Positions 1 through 8,300 of a stretch of 59,577 bases of DNA are shown in pieces. The DNA is from Lachnospiraceae bacterium (GTDB taxonomy: Bacteria; Bacillota; Clostridia; Lachnospirales; Lachnospiraceae), in NCBI GenBank assembly GCA_017432565.1, contig JAFRIW010000033.1:1-59577 (forward strand), given 5' to 3'. The position numbers and the translations under genes were made by a program. The notes under the pieces were generated by a model. It was not told where the DNA came from. It saw only the letters and a program-made list of their open reading frames with translations, and ran no database searches. Positions within the stretch are counted from its first letter, which is position 1. Each line of letters opens with the position of its first letter.

Positions 1-135
1 AGCGTCTTTGTTTAACACCTTCTGGAGTTGCAGGCCACTTACCATCCCGATACAGTTCAACACATTTTCTTTTAAACTCGTATGAATAGCGCATAGAAAA
101 ACCCCCTTCCCTGGTTGTCCAGGAAAGGGGGTACA
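1..135 (-). mobile_element. End of an IS3-family insertion sequence (truncated by window edge)
   Basis: Read on the minus strand from base 135, the sequence begins TGTACCCCCTTTCCTGG, with the TG start typical of IS3-family terminal repeats. It is followed at once by a near-perfect hairpin (about 100-134) and then by a short orf whose start matches IS3/IS150 orfA proteins. The element runs off the left edge, so its other end, orfB and target duplication cannot be seen. It lies just downstream of the cyclophilin gene and interrupts nothing visible here. The family is recognised from the orfA start; the exact end at 135 is inferred from the TG...CA convention. Confidence 0.7.
2..94 (-). CDS. IS3-family transposase OrfA, N-terminal fragment
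   Basis: Thirty-one codons are visible before the window ends. The start reads MRYSYEFKRKCVELY and continues RDGKWPATPEGVKQRR, the typical opening of the helix-turn-helix OrfA subunit of IS150-like IS3 elements. In these elements OrfA binds the terminal repeats, and a programmed frameshift joins it to the OrfB DDE transposase. The ATG at 94 lies just inside the terminal hairpin, as expected for this family. Only the first part is present, so it cannot be said whether the element is intact. Confidence 0.75.
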   Translation of the reverse strand, partial: MRYSYEFKRKCVELYRDGKWPATPEGVKQRR

Positions 136-187
136 TATCATTCCGGTCCTCTTTTTTTATTCGGTATAAACCATTTTCCGATCAGCG

Positions 188-658
188 TCAGACGATGCGG
201 ACGGTCGCGATTTTCTGCTCCTGCAGCGGCCGGTCGCCCCGGTCTGTGCGGCATCCCGCAATCTCGTCGACAACCTCGATTCCGCTCACGACATGGCCGA
301 ACGCGGCGTACTCTCCGTCGAGATACGGCGCGTCGTCATGCATGATGAAGAACTGACTGCCGGCACTGTCGGGCATCATGGAACGGGCCATGCTGATGAC
401 GCCTCTCTTATGGGAAATCGGGTTGTTCCAGCCGTTGGAGCGGAACTCGCCCTTAATCTCCCAGCCCGGGCCGCCCATACCGGTTCCGGTGGGATCGCCG
501 CCCTGGATCATGAAGCCCTTGATGACGCGGTGGAAAATCAGTCCGTCGTAGAACTCATCCTTCACGAGCTTCTCAAAATTGTCAACCGTGATCGGAGCGG
601 CCTCGCGGTCCAGCTCCAGATCGATGGTCTTTCCGTTCTCCATTGTAATTCTGATCAT
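188..658 (-). CDS. Cyclophilin-type peptidyl-prolyl cis-trans isomerase
   Basis: A 156-residue single-domain cyclophilin that interconverts cis and trans proline bonds during protein folding. The signature FHRVIKGFMIQGG (residues 42-54) carries the catalytic Arg and the substrate-pocket Phe, Met and Gln. A second block, SAGSQFFIMHDDAPYLDG (about 98-115), completes the active site. There is no signal peptide, so a cytoplasmic location is expected. The length is normal for compact bacterial cyclophilins. The start ATG is preceded by a GAAGGAG site. The gene sits 27 bases after formate-THF ligase on the same strand and may be co-transcribed with it. Confidence 0.95.
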   Translation of the reverse strand: MIRITMENGKTIDLELDREAAPITVDNFEKLVKDEFYDGLIFHRVIKGFMIQGGDPTGTGMGGPGWEIKGEFRSNGWNNPISHKRGVISMARSMMPDSAGSQFFIMHDDAPYLDGEYAAFGHVVSGIEVVDEIAGCRTDRGDRPLQEQKIATVRIV

Positions 659-685
659 AGTGTTCTCCTTCTTCGTGCGGGAGGC

Positions 686-2356
686 TCAGAACAGTCCGCT
701 GATGACGCCGTCCTGATCCACATCGATCCTGAGCGCAGCCGGCTCCTTCGGCAGGCCCGGCATCGGGATAATGGTACCGGTCAGTGCGACGACAAAACCT
801 GCGCCGGCCGAGACATAGACTTCGCGCACGCTCATCTCAAAACCGTCCGGACGGCCGAGTTTCTTCTGATCGTCCGACAGAGAGTACTGCGTCTTGGCGA
901 TGCAGACCGGCAGATTGCCGAAGCCCTGCTCCTCCAGCGTGCGCAGCTGCTTCTCGACGCCTGCGCCGAAGCTCACGCTGCCCGCGCCGTAGACTTCCTT
1001 CGCGATGGTGCGGATTTTGTCCGCGAGCGGAAGATCCAGCTCATAAATCGGATGATACTTGCTCTCCTTCGTCTCGAGGGTCTTCAGAACCTTCTTAGCC
1101 AGTTCCTCGCCGCCTGCGCCGCCGTCGGCCCAGACCGTCGCCTTCGCGAACTCACAGCCGAGATCTCTGCAGTAATCCTCTACGATCTGCGCTTCCGCCT
1201 CGGTGTCCGTGACAAAGGAATTCAGCGCGACAACCGTGGGAACACCGAACTTCTGCATGTTCTCGATGTGCTTGCCCAGGTTGACGATACCCTTCTTCAG
1301 TGCTTCCAGGTTCTCCTGCTTCAGGTCTGCCTTCGCGACGCCGCCGTTGTACTTCAGCGCCTGGATGCTCGCGACAATGACGGTCGCATCGGGCTTTAGT
1401 CCCGCGATGCGGCACTTGATGTCCAGGAATTTCTCTGCGCCGAGGTCCGCACCGAAGCCGGCCTCCGTGATGCAGTAATCTGCCATCTTCAGTGCAGTGC
1501 GGGTCGCTCGGATGGAGTTGCAGCCATGTGCGATATTCGCGAAAGGTCCGCCGTGCACCAGAGCAGGTGTGTGCTCGATGGTCTGCATCAGATTCGGCTG
1601 CAGCGCCGTGACCAGCAGAGAAGCCATCGCGCCTGTCGCGCCGAGCTCTTTCGCGCGCACCGGCTCACCGTCGTAGTTGTATCCAATGACGATGCTGTCA
1701 ATTCTGCGCTTCAAATCCTCGAGGTCCTCGGACAGGCACAGGATTGCCATGATCTCGGATGCCGCCGTGATGACGAAGCGGTCCTCGCGGACCGGGCCGT
1801 TGCCCTTGCCGCCCAGGCCGACAACGATGTTGCGCAGAGCGCGGTCATTCATATCCATGCAGCGCTTCCACACAATTCTTGTAGGATCGATGCCCAGCTG
1901 GTTTCCGTGATTCAGATGATTGTCGATCATGGCCGCCAGCAGGTTATTTGCAGAGGTAATCGCGTGAAAGTCGCCGGTAAAGTGAAGGTTCAGCTCCTCC
2001 ATGGGAACCAGCTGCGCATAGCCGCCGCCGGCTGCGCCGCCCTTGACGCCGAAGCACGGTCCCAGGGAAGGCTCTCTGAGTGCCAGCATGACCTTCTTGC
2101 CGAGGCGGTTGAACGCATCTGCCATACCGATGCTGATCGTGGTCTTTCCTTCTCCGGCCGGTGTCGGATTGATTGCCGTCACCAGAATCAGTCTGCCGTC
2201 CTTCCGGTCCTGAATGCTCTTCAGGTAATCCTCGGTCAGCTTGGCTTTGTAGCGGCCGTACTGCTCATACTGCTCTTCCGGGATTCCCAGCTTTGCCGCG
2301 ATCTCACGAATGGGCAGAAGCTTAGCGCTGTGTGCAATTTCAATATCCGATCTCAC
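686..2356 (-). CDS. fhs: Formate--tetrahydrofolate ligase
   Basis: This 556-residue enzyme makes 10-formyl-THF from formate, THF and ATP, feeding purine synthesis and, in acetogens, the Wood-Ljungdahl methyl branch. The P-loop TPAGEGKTT is at residues 65-73, and the [20 protein letters not shown] block typical of the family follows. Length is standard. The start is GTG at 2356, seven bases after a perfect AGGAGG. No other Wood-Ljungdahl gene is in the window, so a role in one-carbon supply is the safer reading. The roughly 180-base upstream region shows no promoter I would assign with confidence. Confidence 0.97.
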   Translation of the reverse strand: MRSDIEIAHSAKLLPIREIAAKLGIPEEQYEQYGRYKAKLTEDYLKSIQDRKDGRLILVTAINPTPAGEGKTTISIGMADAFNRLGKKVMLALREPSLGPCFGVKGGAAGGGYAQLVPMEELNLHFTGDFHAITSANNLLAAMIDNHLNHGNQLGIDPTRIVWKRCMDMNDRALRNIVVGLGGKGNGPVREDRFVITAASEIMAILCLSEDLEDLKRRIDSIVIGYNYDGEPVRAKELGATGAMASLLVTALQPNLMQTIEHTPALVHGGPFANIAHGCNSIRATRTALKMADYCITEAGFGADLGAEKFLDIKCRIAGLKPDATVIVASIQALKYNGGVAKADLKQENLEALKKGIVNLGKHIENMQKFGVPTVVALNSFVTDTEAEAQIVEDYCRDLGCEFAKATVWADGGAGGEELAKKVLKTLETKESKYHPIYELDLPLADKIRTIAKEVYGAGSVSFGAGVEKQLRTLEEQGFGNLPVCIAKTQYSLSDDQKKLGRPDGFEMSVREVYVSAGAGFVVALTGTIIPMPGLPKEPAALRIDVDQDGVISGLF

Positions 2357-2505
2357 TTCGTCTCCTCCTGTAAAACTGTTTCAAATCTACCTTTTCCGGC
2401 CGGAAACCGCTTCCTGACCGGCATTTAAAATTTTAGCGAATTCCTCGATTTTCGTATAGTCAAAAAAACGATTCCGGCTCATTTTCTACGAAATGCCGAA
2501 AGAAA

Positions 2506-2532
2506 AGCCACATTCCGCCCCGGAATGTGACT
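2506..2532 (-). terminator. Rho-independent terminator after the glycosyltransferase gene
   Basis: A nine-base-pair stem (CACATTCCG / CGGAATGTG, three-base loop) is extended by two outer pairs around one mismatch and followed on the minus strand by TTTTCT. It lies a few bases after the family 2 glycosyltransferase stop codon and would end the dtxR-pseB-pseC-glycosyltransferase transcript. Confidence 0.75.
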
Positions 2533-2538
2533 TTATGC

Positions 2539-3561
2539 TCATCGTCTGCGCAGATCCCTGTAGGTCCAGAGCGCCAGGTAATACAGATAGAACAGCGGGG
2601 GACAGACCATCTGGATGCGGATCATTTTCTTCTCCTCCTCCGTCAGCTTCTCCCGGTAATACACATTTTGCTCAAAATCAGGAAAGGTCCGTTTCATCTC
2701 CGCCGCAAGGTCTGTGACAAAGCGGTATTTTCCTTTTTCCCGGCAGTCCCGCATCGCCGAAAACAGTGTGTTGACATAGAACAGGCGCGTGAAGGAATAC
2801 TCGATCTCCGGTCTGTAAGGCTCCAGATAGCCGTACTTCTCCGCCTCCGAGAGCAGAATGCGGCCGGCGGTCATGCGGTCCTTCAGCCGCTGCATCGTCA
2901 CGGTGTGCACCGTGGAGGTGCTGTGCTGATAGTAGTAATAGAGCGGCTCCTCCAGATAGGCAAAGCAGTGTGCCCGGAGCAGGAAGGTCCTGGCGACCGC
3001 GTTGTCCTCGTAGAAAATATCCTCCGGGAAGCGGGTTTCGTGATCCAGAATCAGTTCTCTTCTGAAAAGCTTTACACACAGTGACCCCGTGTCGAGAATG
3101 AGCAGGCGCTTTTTATCCGCATCCAGCACGCCGCTCTGTTCCGGGTAATTGTTGTGGATTACCTGACCGGGCGTCATGGTGTGCTCCGTCACCAGGCTGT
3201 AGTCGCAGCCGACGAGGTCCGCGCCGGTTTCCTCCGCGGCTTTTAAAAGCCGCTCATAATAATCCGGCACCACCCAGTCATCCGCGTCAATGAACGAAAT
3301 CCACTCGCCGCGCACATGCTGCAGCGCAAGGTTCTTCGCACCGCCCTGATGCCGGTTCCGGTCACAGAAAAGCGCCCGGAAAATCTCCGGGTGCTCCTGT
3401 TCGTACTGGCTTAAGATTTCTCCGCTCTCATCGGTCGAGCAGTCGTCCACCGCGATGATCTCGAGGTCCCGGACGGTCTGCGCGACAAGAGAATTAAGAC
3501 AATAATTCAGTTTCCCGTCCGCCGCCATGTTGTAGACGGGGACAATCACACTGATCTTCAC
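2539..3561 (-). CDS. Family 2 glycosyltransferase
   Basis: A 340-residue GT-A fold enzyme that transfers a sugar from a nucleotide donor to a surface glycan or protein. The N-terminus MKISVIVPVYN, the VDDCSTDESG nucleotide site (about 38-47) and the DADDW metal motif (92-96) are diagnostic of GT2. The C-terminal 140 residues are less conserved and probably bind the acceptor. The ATG overlaps the pseC stop by four bases, so translation is coupled. The context suggests a PseB/PseC-derived aminosugar as donor or acceptor product, but the substrate cannot be read from the sequence. Confidence 0.88.
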   Translation of the reverse strand: MKISVIVPVYNMAADGKLNYCLNSLVAQTVRDLEIIAVDDCSTDESGEILSQYEQEHPEIFRALFCDRNRHQGGAKNLALQHVRGEWISFIDADDWVVPDYYERLLKAAEETGADLVGCDYSLVTEHTMTPGQVIHNNYPEQSGVLDADKKRLLILDTGSLCVKLFRRELILDHETRFPEDIFYEDNAVARTFLLRAHCFAYLEEPLYYYYQHSTSTVHTVTMQRLKDRMTAGRILLSEAEKYGYLEPYRPEIEYSFTRLFYVNTLFSAMRDCREKGKYRFVTDLAAEMKRTFPDFEQNVYYREKLTEEEKKMIRIQMVCPPLFYLYYLALWTYRDLRRR

Positions 3562-4799
3562 TTTTCGTAATATGCGGCGATCCGCGTCACTGCCCGGATG
3601 ACATCCTCCACATCCTGATCGGTCATCGCGTAATACAGCGGGATCGTGAATATTTCCTCATACAGCTTTTCCGCCTTCGGGCACAGGCCCTTCCGATAAC
3701 CGAGCTTCTCGTAATACGGGAAATAGTAGATGGGGATGTAATGTACGTTGCAGATAATATTCTCCGCGCCCATGGCCTCGAAGAACTGCTTCCGGTCGAT
3801 GGACAGATGCTCCGGCACGATCCGCAGAATGTACAGATGGCGCACCGTATCCGAGCCTTCCGTCTCTTTCTGCACATACAGACCCGGAATCTTCGAGAAC
3901 ACCTCGTCGTAGCGGCGCACGATCTCCTTCTTCCGCTCCGCGAAAATCTGCAGCTTGTTCAGCTGGCTCTCGATCAGTGCCGCCTGCATCTCCGTAATCC
4001 GGTAGTTGGTGGAAAGCGCAATCTGCTCATAATACCAGGGGCCGTCCGGCACGTGCTGCATCATCGCCCGGTTTCTGGTGATCCCGTGGGAGCGCGCCAG
4101 GAGGAGTCTCTGATAATATTCCTCATTGTCTGTCAGGACCGCGCCGCCTTCGCCGCCGGCGATGGTTTTCACCGGATGGAAGCTTAAGGTGGTCATATCC
4201 GCAAAGGATCCGTTCATACGGCCGCAGTAGGAGGTTCCGATGACATGGGCGCCGTCCTCGATGTAGATCAGGCCGTGCCGGTCGCGGATCTCCAGCAGCT
4301 CCTTTTGCGGAACGGACTGGCCGCCGAAATCCACGGCGACAAAAGCGCGCGTGCGCTCTGTAATCTTTCTCTCGATATCCGCGGGATCGATCTGGTAGGT
4401 TTCTTCATTAATGTCGGCAAAAACCGGCCGCGCCCCGCAGTACAGGGCACAGTTGGCCGAAGCCGCGAAGGTGATGGGTGTGGTGATGACCTCGTCGCCT
4501 TCCCCGATCTCCGCGGCCAGGCAGGCGATATGCAGTGCGGCTGTTCCGTTGGCGCACAGCACGGCATATTTTGCCCCGGTAATCTCACAGAGCTTCTTCT
4601 CGCAGGATTCAATAGCCGGACCGCCGGTCAGAAAATCGCTCCTGAGCACCTGCACCACGGCGTCGATATCTGCCTGATCGATGTACTGATGCGCATAATA
4701 CAGCTTCGTTTCCCGGACCGGCTTTCCGCCCAGGATCGCCGGCAGCTCTTTCGCCGTTCCCTGATTTGAATTCTGATTTGAACTCATGACCATGCTCAT
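3558..4799 (-). CDS. pseC: DegT/DnrJ-type aminotransferase, PseC-like (UDP-4-keto-6-deoxy sugar aminotransferase)
   Basis: This PLP enzyme should add an amino group at C4 of the 4-keto sugar made by the upstream PseB, giving UDP-4-amino-4,6-dideoxy-N-acetyl-AltNAc. The PLP lysine lies in TTLSFHPVKTIAGGEGG (Lys about 211), and the ANGTAALHIA and EDGAHVIG blocks are typical of the family. Several ATGs cluster at 4805, 4799 and 4793; 4799 is chosen because an AAGG site lies six bases before it, while 4805 is too close. It follows the pseB stop by a few bases and overlaps the glycosyltransferase start. Assignment as PseC rather than another sugar aminotransferase rests on the neighbouring pseB. 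Confidence 0.87.
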   Translation of the reverse strand: MSMVMSSNQNSNQGTAKELPAILGGKPVRETKLYYAHQYIDQADIDAVVQVLRSDFLTGGPAIESCEKKLCEITGAKYAVLCANGTAALHIACLAAEIGEGDEVITTPITFAASANCALYCGARPVFADINEETYQIDPADIERKITERTRAFVAVDFGGQSVPQKELLEIRDRHGLIYIEDGAHVIGTSYCGRMNGSFADMTTLSFHPVKTIAGGEGGAVLTDNEEYYQRLLLARSHGITRNRAMMQHVPDGPWYYEQIALSTNYRITEMQAALIESQLNKLQIFAERKKEIVRRYDEVFSKIPGLYVQKETEGSDTVRHLYILRIVPEHLSIDRKQFFEAMGAENIICNVHYIPIYYFPYYEKLGYRKGLCPKAEKLYEEIFTIPLYYAMTDQDVEDVIRAVTRIAAYYEK

Positions 4800-4807
4800 T
4801 GTCATCC

Positions 4808-5821
4808 TTAACTGATCACTACGGTTTTCAGGCGCTCCCGGATTTCCTCCACGCTCATCCACTCACTGTTGGTGCCGGAGGAATAGGCAAAACCGTCCTC
4901 GACCTTTCTGCCGGACAGATCCGGGACCTGCCGCTCATTGAAGGTGATCTGCGGGTACACAATATAGTGCTTGTCGTATTCATAGGTGGTGGCGGAATCC
5001 TCCGTCGTCACCATGATCTCGTGGAGCTTCTCGCCCGGACGGATGCCGACCTCACGGGTCGTGCAGCCGGGCAGCATGGCCTCCGCCAGATCCTTCACGT
5101 AGAAGGACGGGATTTTGCTGATAAAGGTCTCGCCGCCCTTTGCTTCCGCAAGGGCTTTGATGACGAGCTGGACACCCTCTTCCAGACTGATCCAGAAGCG
5201 AGTCATGCGGTAATCGGTAATCGGAAGTTCCGTCACGCCCTGCTCGATCAGGCTTTGGAAGAACGGAATGACGGATCCGCGGCTTCCCGCCACATTTCCG
5301 TAGCGGACGATGGAGAAGGTGATGTCCTTTTTGCCCGCATAGGCATTGGCGGCAATGAACAGTTTGTCCGAAACCAGCTTGGTTCCGCCGTAGAGGTTGA
5401 CCGGATTCACGGCCTTGTCCGTGGAAAGGGCCACGACCTTCTTCACGCCGCGGTTCAGGCAGGCATCGATCACGTTCTGCGCGCCGTTGATATTGGTCTT
5501 GATGGCTTCCGCCGGATTGTACTCACAGGCGGGCACCTGCTTGAGTGCAGCCGCGTGGACTACATAGTCCACGTCCTCCAGTGCGCGCTCCAGACGCTCC
5601 TTATCGCGCACATCGCCGATAAAGAACCGCAGCTGCTTCGCGTGATCCTTGAAGAATTCATCGTTCGCCATCATGAACTGCTTGAATTCATCCCGGGAAT
5701 AAATAATGATTTTCCGCGGGCTGTAATTCTCCAGCACATATTTGGTGAAGCATTTTCCGAAAGAACCCGTTCCGCCGGTAATCAGAATGGACCGGTCATT
5801 CAATAAGCTGCTGTAATCCAT
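4808..5821 (-). CDS. pseB: UDP-N-acetylglucosamine 4,6-dehydratase (inverting), PseB-like
   Basis: An extended short-chain dehydrogenase of 337 residues that converts UDP-GlcNAc to UDP-2-acetamido-2,6-dideoxy-arabino-hexos-4-ulose, the first step towards pseudaminic acid and related 6-deoxy aminosugars. The NAD-binding ITGGTGSFG is at 14-22, the catalytic STDKA at 133-137 and YGGTK at 144-148; this YxxxK with the TDK triad is characteristic of inverting PseB/FlaA1 enzymes. No membrane segments are present, so it is the soluble form. It starts five bases after the DtxR-type regulator stop, and its ribosome site lies inside that gene's last codons. Confidence 0.92.
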   Translation of the reverse strand: MDYSSLLNDRSILITGGTGSFGKCFTKYVLENYSPRKIIIYSRDEFKQFMMANDEFFKDHAKQLRFFIGDVRDKERLERALEDVDYVVHAAALKQVPACEYNPAEAIKTNINGAQNVIDACLNRGVKKVVALSTDKAVNPVNLYGGTKLVSDKLFIAANAYAGKKDITFSIVRYGNVAGSRGSVIPFFQSLIEQGVTELPITDYRMTRFWISLEEGVQLVIKALAEAKGGETFISKIPSFYVKDLAEAMLPGCTTREVGIRPGEKLHEIMVTTEDSATTYEYDKHYIVYPQITFNERQVPDLSGRKVEDGFAYSSGTNSEWMSVEEIRERLKTVVIS

Positions 5822-5825
5822 GGGC

Positions 5826-6209
5826 TTATTCTTTCTCCTCGCTTATGTTTTTTTCGTAGAACAGACGGATCTTATCGTAGGTGTCATCATCGATGTCGTG
5901 CTCGATTTTGCACGCCTCGTCCTCCGCCTTCTTCGGTTCGACGCCGATGGCGATCAGCACCTTCTCCAGCAGCCTGTGCCGCTGATAAATCCGCTGAGCA
6001 ATTTCCAGGCCGGGCGGCAGGAGCGTGATATAACCGTTGTCATCCATCTCGATATATCCGCTTTCCCGCAGTTTCTTCATGGCGATACTGATGCTGGGCT
6101 TCGAATAGTTCATCTTATTGACGATATCGATCGACCGTACTTCACCGATCTGTTCCTTCAGCATCAGAATAGACTCCAGATAATCCTCTGCAGATTCATG
6201 AATGTTCAT
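5826..6209 (-). CDS. DtxR/MntR-family metal-dependent transcriptional regulator
   Basis: A 127-residue regulator with an N-terminal winged helix (DNA-recognition helix in NYSKPSISIAMKKLRESGY, about 39-57) and a dimerisation/metal domain. The EDEACKIEHDI segment (about 96-106) supplies the Cys/Glu/His ligands usual in DtxR and MntR proteins. It lacks the C-terminal SH3-like domain of full-length DtxR, so it resembles the short MntR type. Whether it senses Mn or Fe cannot be told. It sits directly upstream of pseB, which may mean that it regulates, or simply shares, that transcript. Confidence 0.9.
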   Translation of the reverse strand: MNIHESAEDYLESILMLKEQIGEVRSIDIVNKMNYSKPSISIAMKKLRESGYIEMDDNGYITLLPPGLEIAQRIYQRHRLLEKVLIAIGVEPKKAEDEACKIEHDIDDDTYDKIRLFYEKNISEEKE

Positions 6210-6248
6210 TATACTGATCCCCCGATTTGCTTTGTTTCAAAAGCATTC

Positions 6249-8231
6249 TTACTGGAACTCGAACACAAGGCCGCCGTAAGCCGGAAGCTCAAACTCAAGG
6301 TAATAAGGCTTGTAATCGCAGTCTCCCTTTACGGCCTTGATGGATGCGGGCAGCTTCGTGTAGCCGAAACCGCCGTACTGCTCCTCTTCGCTGTTCAGAA
6401 GAAGCTTGTAGGTTCCCGCCTTCGGAACGCCGACCCGGAATCCCTGGTAGCGCACCGGTGTCATGTTCAGGACGAACAGAAGCTTTTTCTTATCGCCTTC
6501 GCATTTGCGGAAGAAGCTGTAGATGCTGCGGCTCTTGTCATCCGCATTGATCCACTCGAAACCGTCCCAGTTATTGTCGATCTCATACATGCAGCGGTAC
6601 TTCCTATAGATCTTCAGAAGCTCCTCCATGTATTTCTTCGTTCCGCTGTTCAGCGGTTTCTCCAGCAGATACCAGTCGAGCTCTCTCGCCTCGCTCCACT
6701 CTCTCTCCTGGCCGAACTCCTGGCCCATGAAGAGAAGCTTCTTGCCTGCGTGGCCGAACATGAAGGTATAGCCCAGCCGCAGGTTGGCGTATTTGTCGAT
6801 CTCATAGCCGGGCATCTTGCCGACCATGGAACACTTCAGGTGAACCACCTCGTCATGAGACAGCGGAAGGATATAATTTTCCGAGCTGTTGTAACTCATG
6901 GCGAAGGTCATCGCGTAGTGATCTCCCGCGCGCATGACCGGATCAAGCTTCATATATTCGCAGAAGTCGTGCATCCAGCCCATGTTCCACTTGAAGGAGA
7001 AGCCCAGTCCGTCGTCCTCCACGCGGCCGGTGATCTTCGGCCATGCCGTCGACTCCTCCGCGACGGTGATAAAGCCCGGATAGCTGCCCCGCACCACGGA
7101 ATTCATGTGCTTGAAGAATTCAATGGCATCCAGATTCTCGTGTCCGCCGTACTTGTTGGGCAGCCACTGGCCTTCCTTCTTGCCGTAATCCAGATACAGC
7201 ATCGATGCGACCGCATCCACGCGGATGCCGTCGATATGATATTCGCGGATCCAGTAAAGAACGTTGGCGATCAGGAAGTTTTTGACCTCCGGCTTGCCGA
7301 GATTGAAGATCTTCGTGCCCCAGTCCGGGTGCTCTCCGCGGCGCGGATCCGGATCTTCATAGATGCACTGGCCGTCAAAGCGCGCAAGGCCGTGAGCATC
7401 CGGGCAGAAGTGCGCCGGCACCCAGTCCAGAATCACGCCGATTCCGTTGCGGTGAAGCTTGTCAATCAGATACATGAAATCCTTCGGCTCTCCGTAGCGG
7501 GAGGTCGGTGCATAGTAACCGGTCACCTGATAGCCCCAGGATCCGTCAAAAGGATGCTCGGAGATGCCCATCAGCTCCACATGAGTAAAAGGCATTTCCT
7601 TCAGATAAGGGACGAGACGGTCCGCAAACTCGCGATAGTTATAGAAGCCGTCTCCGCCGTCCGGATGCTTCATCCAGGAACCGATGTGGCACTCATAAAT
7701 TGCCATCGGCTCATGATTATTGCTGTCGAGGTCCTTGGCGGCCTGCGCCTTCTGCCATTTGGAATCACCCCAGGCATATCCGGTGATGTCAGCGGTCTTG
7801 GAGGCGGTACCGGGCCGCAGCTCCGCCGAATAGGCGTACGGATCGGCCTTGTAGATTTTCTCGCCGTCAGGAGTCCAGATCAGATACTTGTAAAGCTCAC
7901 CCGCACCGACGCCCGGAATGAAAATTTCATGGATACCGCCGTCATTGATCTTGGTGAGCTTATACTGATCCTCGTTCCAGCCGTTGAAGGTGCCGGTCAC
8001 AAAAACCGCGGCCGCATTCGGTGCCCATACGGCAAAATGCATGCCTTCCACACCGTTCTCAACAGAGAGATGTGCGCCGAGCTTTTTGTATATATCGTAA
8101 TGTGTTCCCTGTGCAAAAAGATAGCAGTCATCGGGAGAAATGAATACGTGTTCCCTCTGCGGCTCAGCCTTTTTCGCCGCCGCTCTGACTGCTGTCTTCT
8201 TTACAGTGTTCTGTGTCTTTTTCTCTGCCAT
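6249..8231 (-). CDS. glgB: 1,4-alpha-glucan branching enzyme
   Basis: A 660-residue GH13 enzyme that makes alpha-1,6 branches in glycogen. An N-terminal CBM48 domain (about 55-150) precedes the catalytic barrel. The catalytic nucleophile is in GIRVDAVASM (Asp339), the acid/base in ITVAEEST (Glu392), and the transition-state Asp in LPLSHDEVVH. The first 27 residues are a Lys/Ala-rich extension absent from many homologues. The ATG follows AAAAAAGGAG by eight bases. Other glycogen genes (glgC, glgA, glgP) are not in the window; malQ lies about 8 kb away. Confidence 0.97.
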   Translation of the reverse strand: MAEKKTQNTVKKTAVRAAAKKAEPQREHVFISPDDCYLFAQGTHYDIYKKLGAHLSVENGVEGMHFAVWAPNAAAVFVTGTFNGWNEDQYKLTKINDGGIHEIFIPGVGAGELYKYLIWTPDGEKIYKADPYAYSAELRPGTASKTADITGYAWGDSKWQKAQAAKDLDSNNHEPMAIYECHIGSWMKHPDGGDGFYNYREFADRLVPYLKEMPFTHVELMGISEHPFDGSWGYQVTGYYAPTSRYGEPKDFMYLIDKLHRNGIGVILDWVPAHFCPDAHGLARFDGQCIYEDPDPRRGEHPDWGTKIFNLGKPEVKNFLIANVLYWIREYHIDGIRVDAVASMLYLDYGKKEGQWLPNKYGGHENLDAIEFFKHMNSVVRGSYPGFITVAEESTAWPKITGRVEDDGLGFSFKWNMGWMHDFCEYMKLDPVMRAGDHYAMTFAMSYNSSENYILPLSHDEVVHLKCSMVGKMPGYEIDKYANLRLGYTFMFGHAGKKLLFMGQEFGQEREWSEARELDWYLLEKPLNSGTKKYMEELLKIYRKYRCMYEIDNNWDGFEWINADDKSRSIYSFFRKCEGDKKKLLFVLNMTPVRYQGFRVGVPKAGTYKLLLNSEEEQYGGFGYTKLPASIKAVKGDCDYKPYYLEFELPAYGGLVFEFQ

Positions 8232-8260
8232 ACCCTGACTCCTTTTTTGTTTATGTTATT

Positions 8261-8286
8261 GAAGGGCGGTCCCCACACCGCCCTTC
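8261..8286 (-). terminator. Hairpin between the TPR/AAA-like gene and glgB (possible terminator)
   Basis: A perfect nine-base-pair stem (GAAGGGCGG / CCGCCCTTC) with an eight-base loop lies in the 69-base gap. The minus-strand tail AATAACAT is not U-rich, so it may be a processing or attenuation hairpin rather than a strong intrinsic terminator. Confidence 0.45.
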
Positions 8287-8300
8287 CGGCTTACGCCTTT

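Noticed and set aside
2539..5821. A complete pseudaminic acid cluster
   Set aside because: Only PseB and PseC are present; no PseH, PseG, PseI or PseF motif was seen on either strand.
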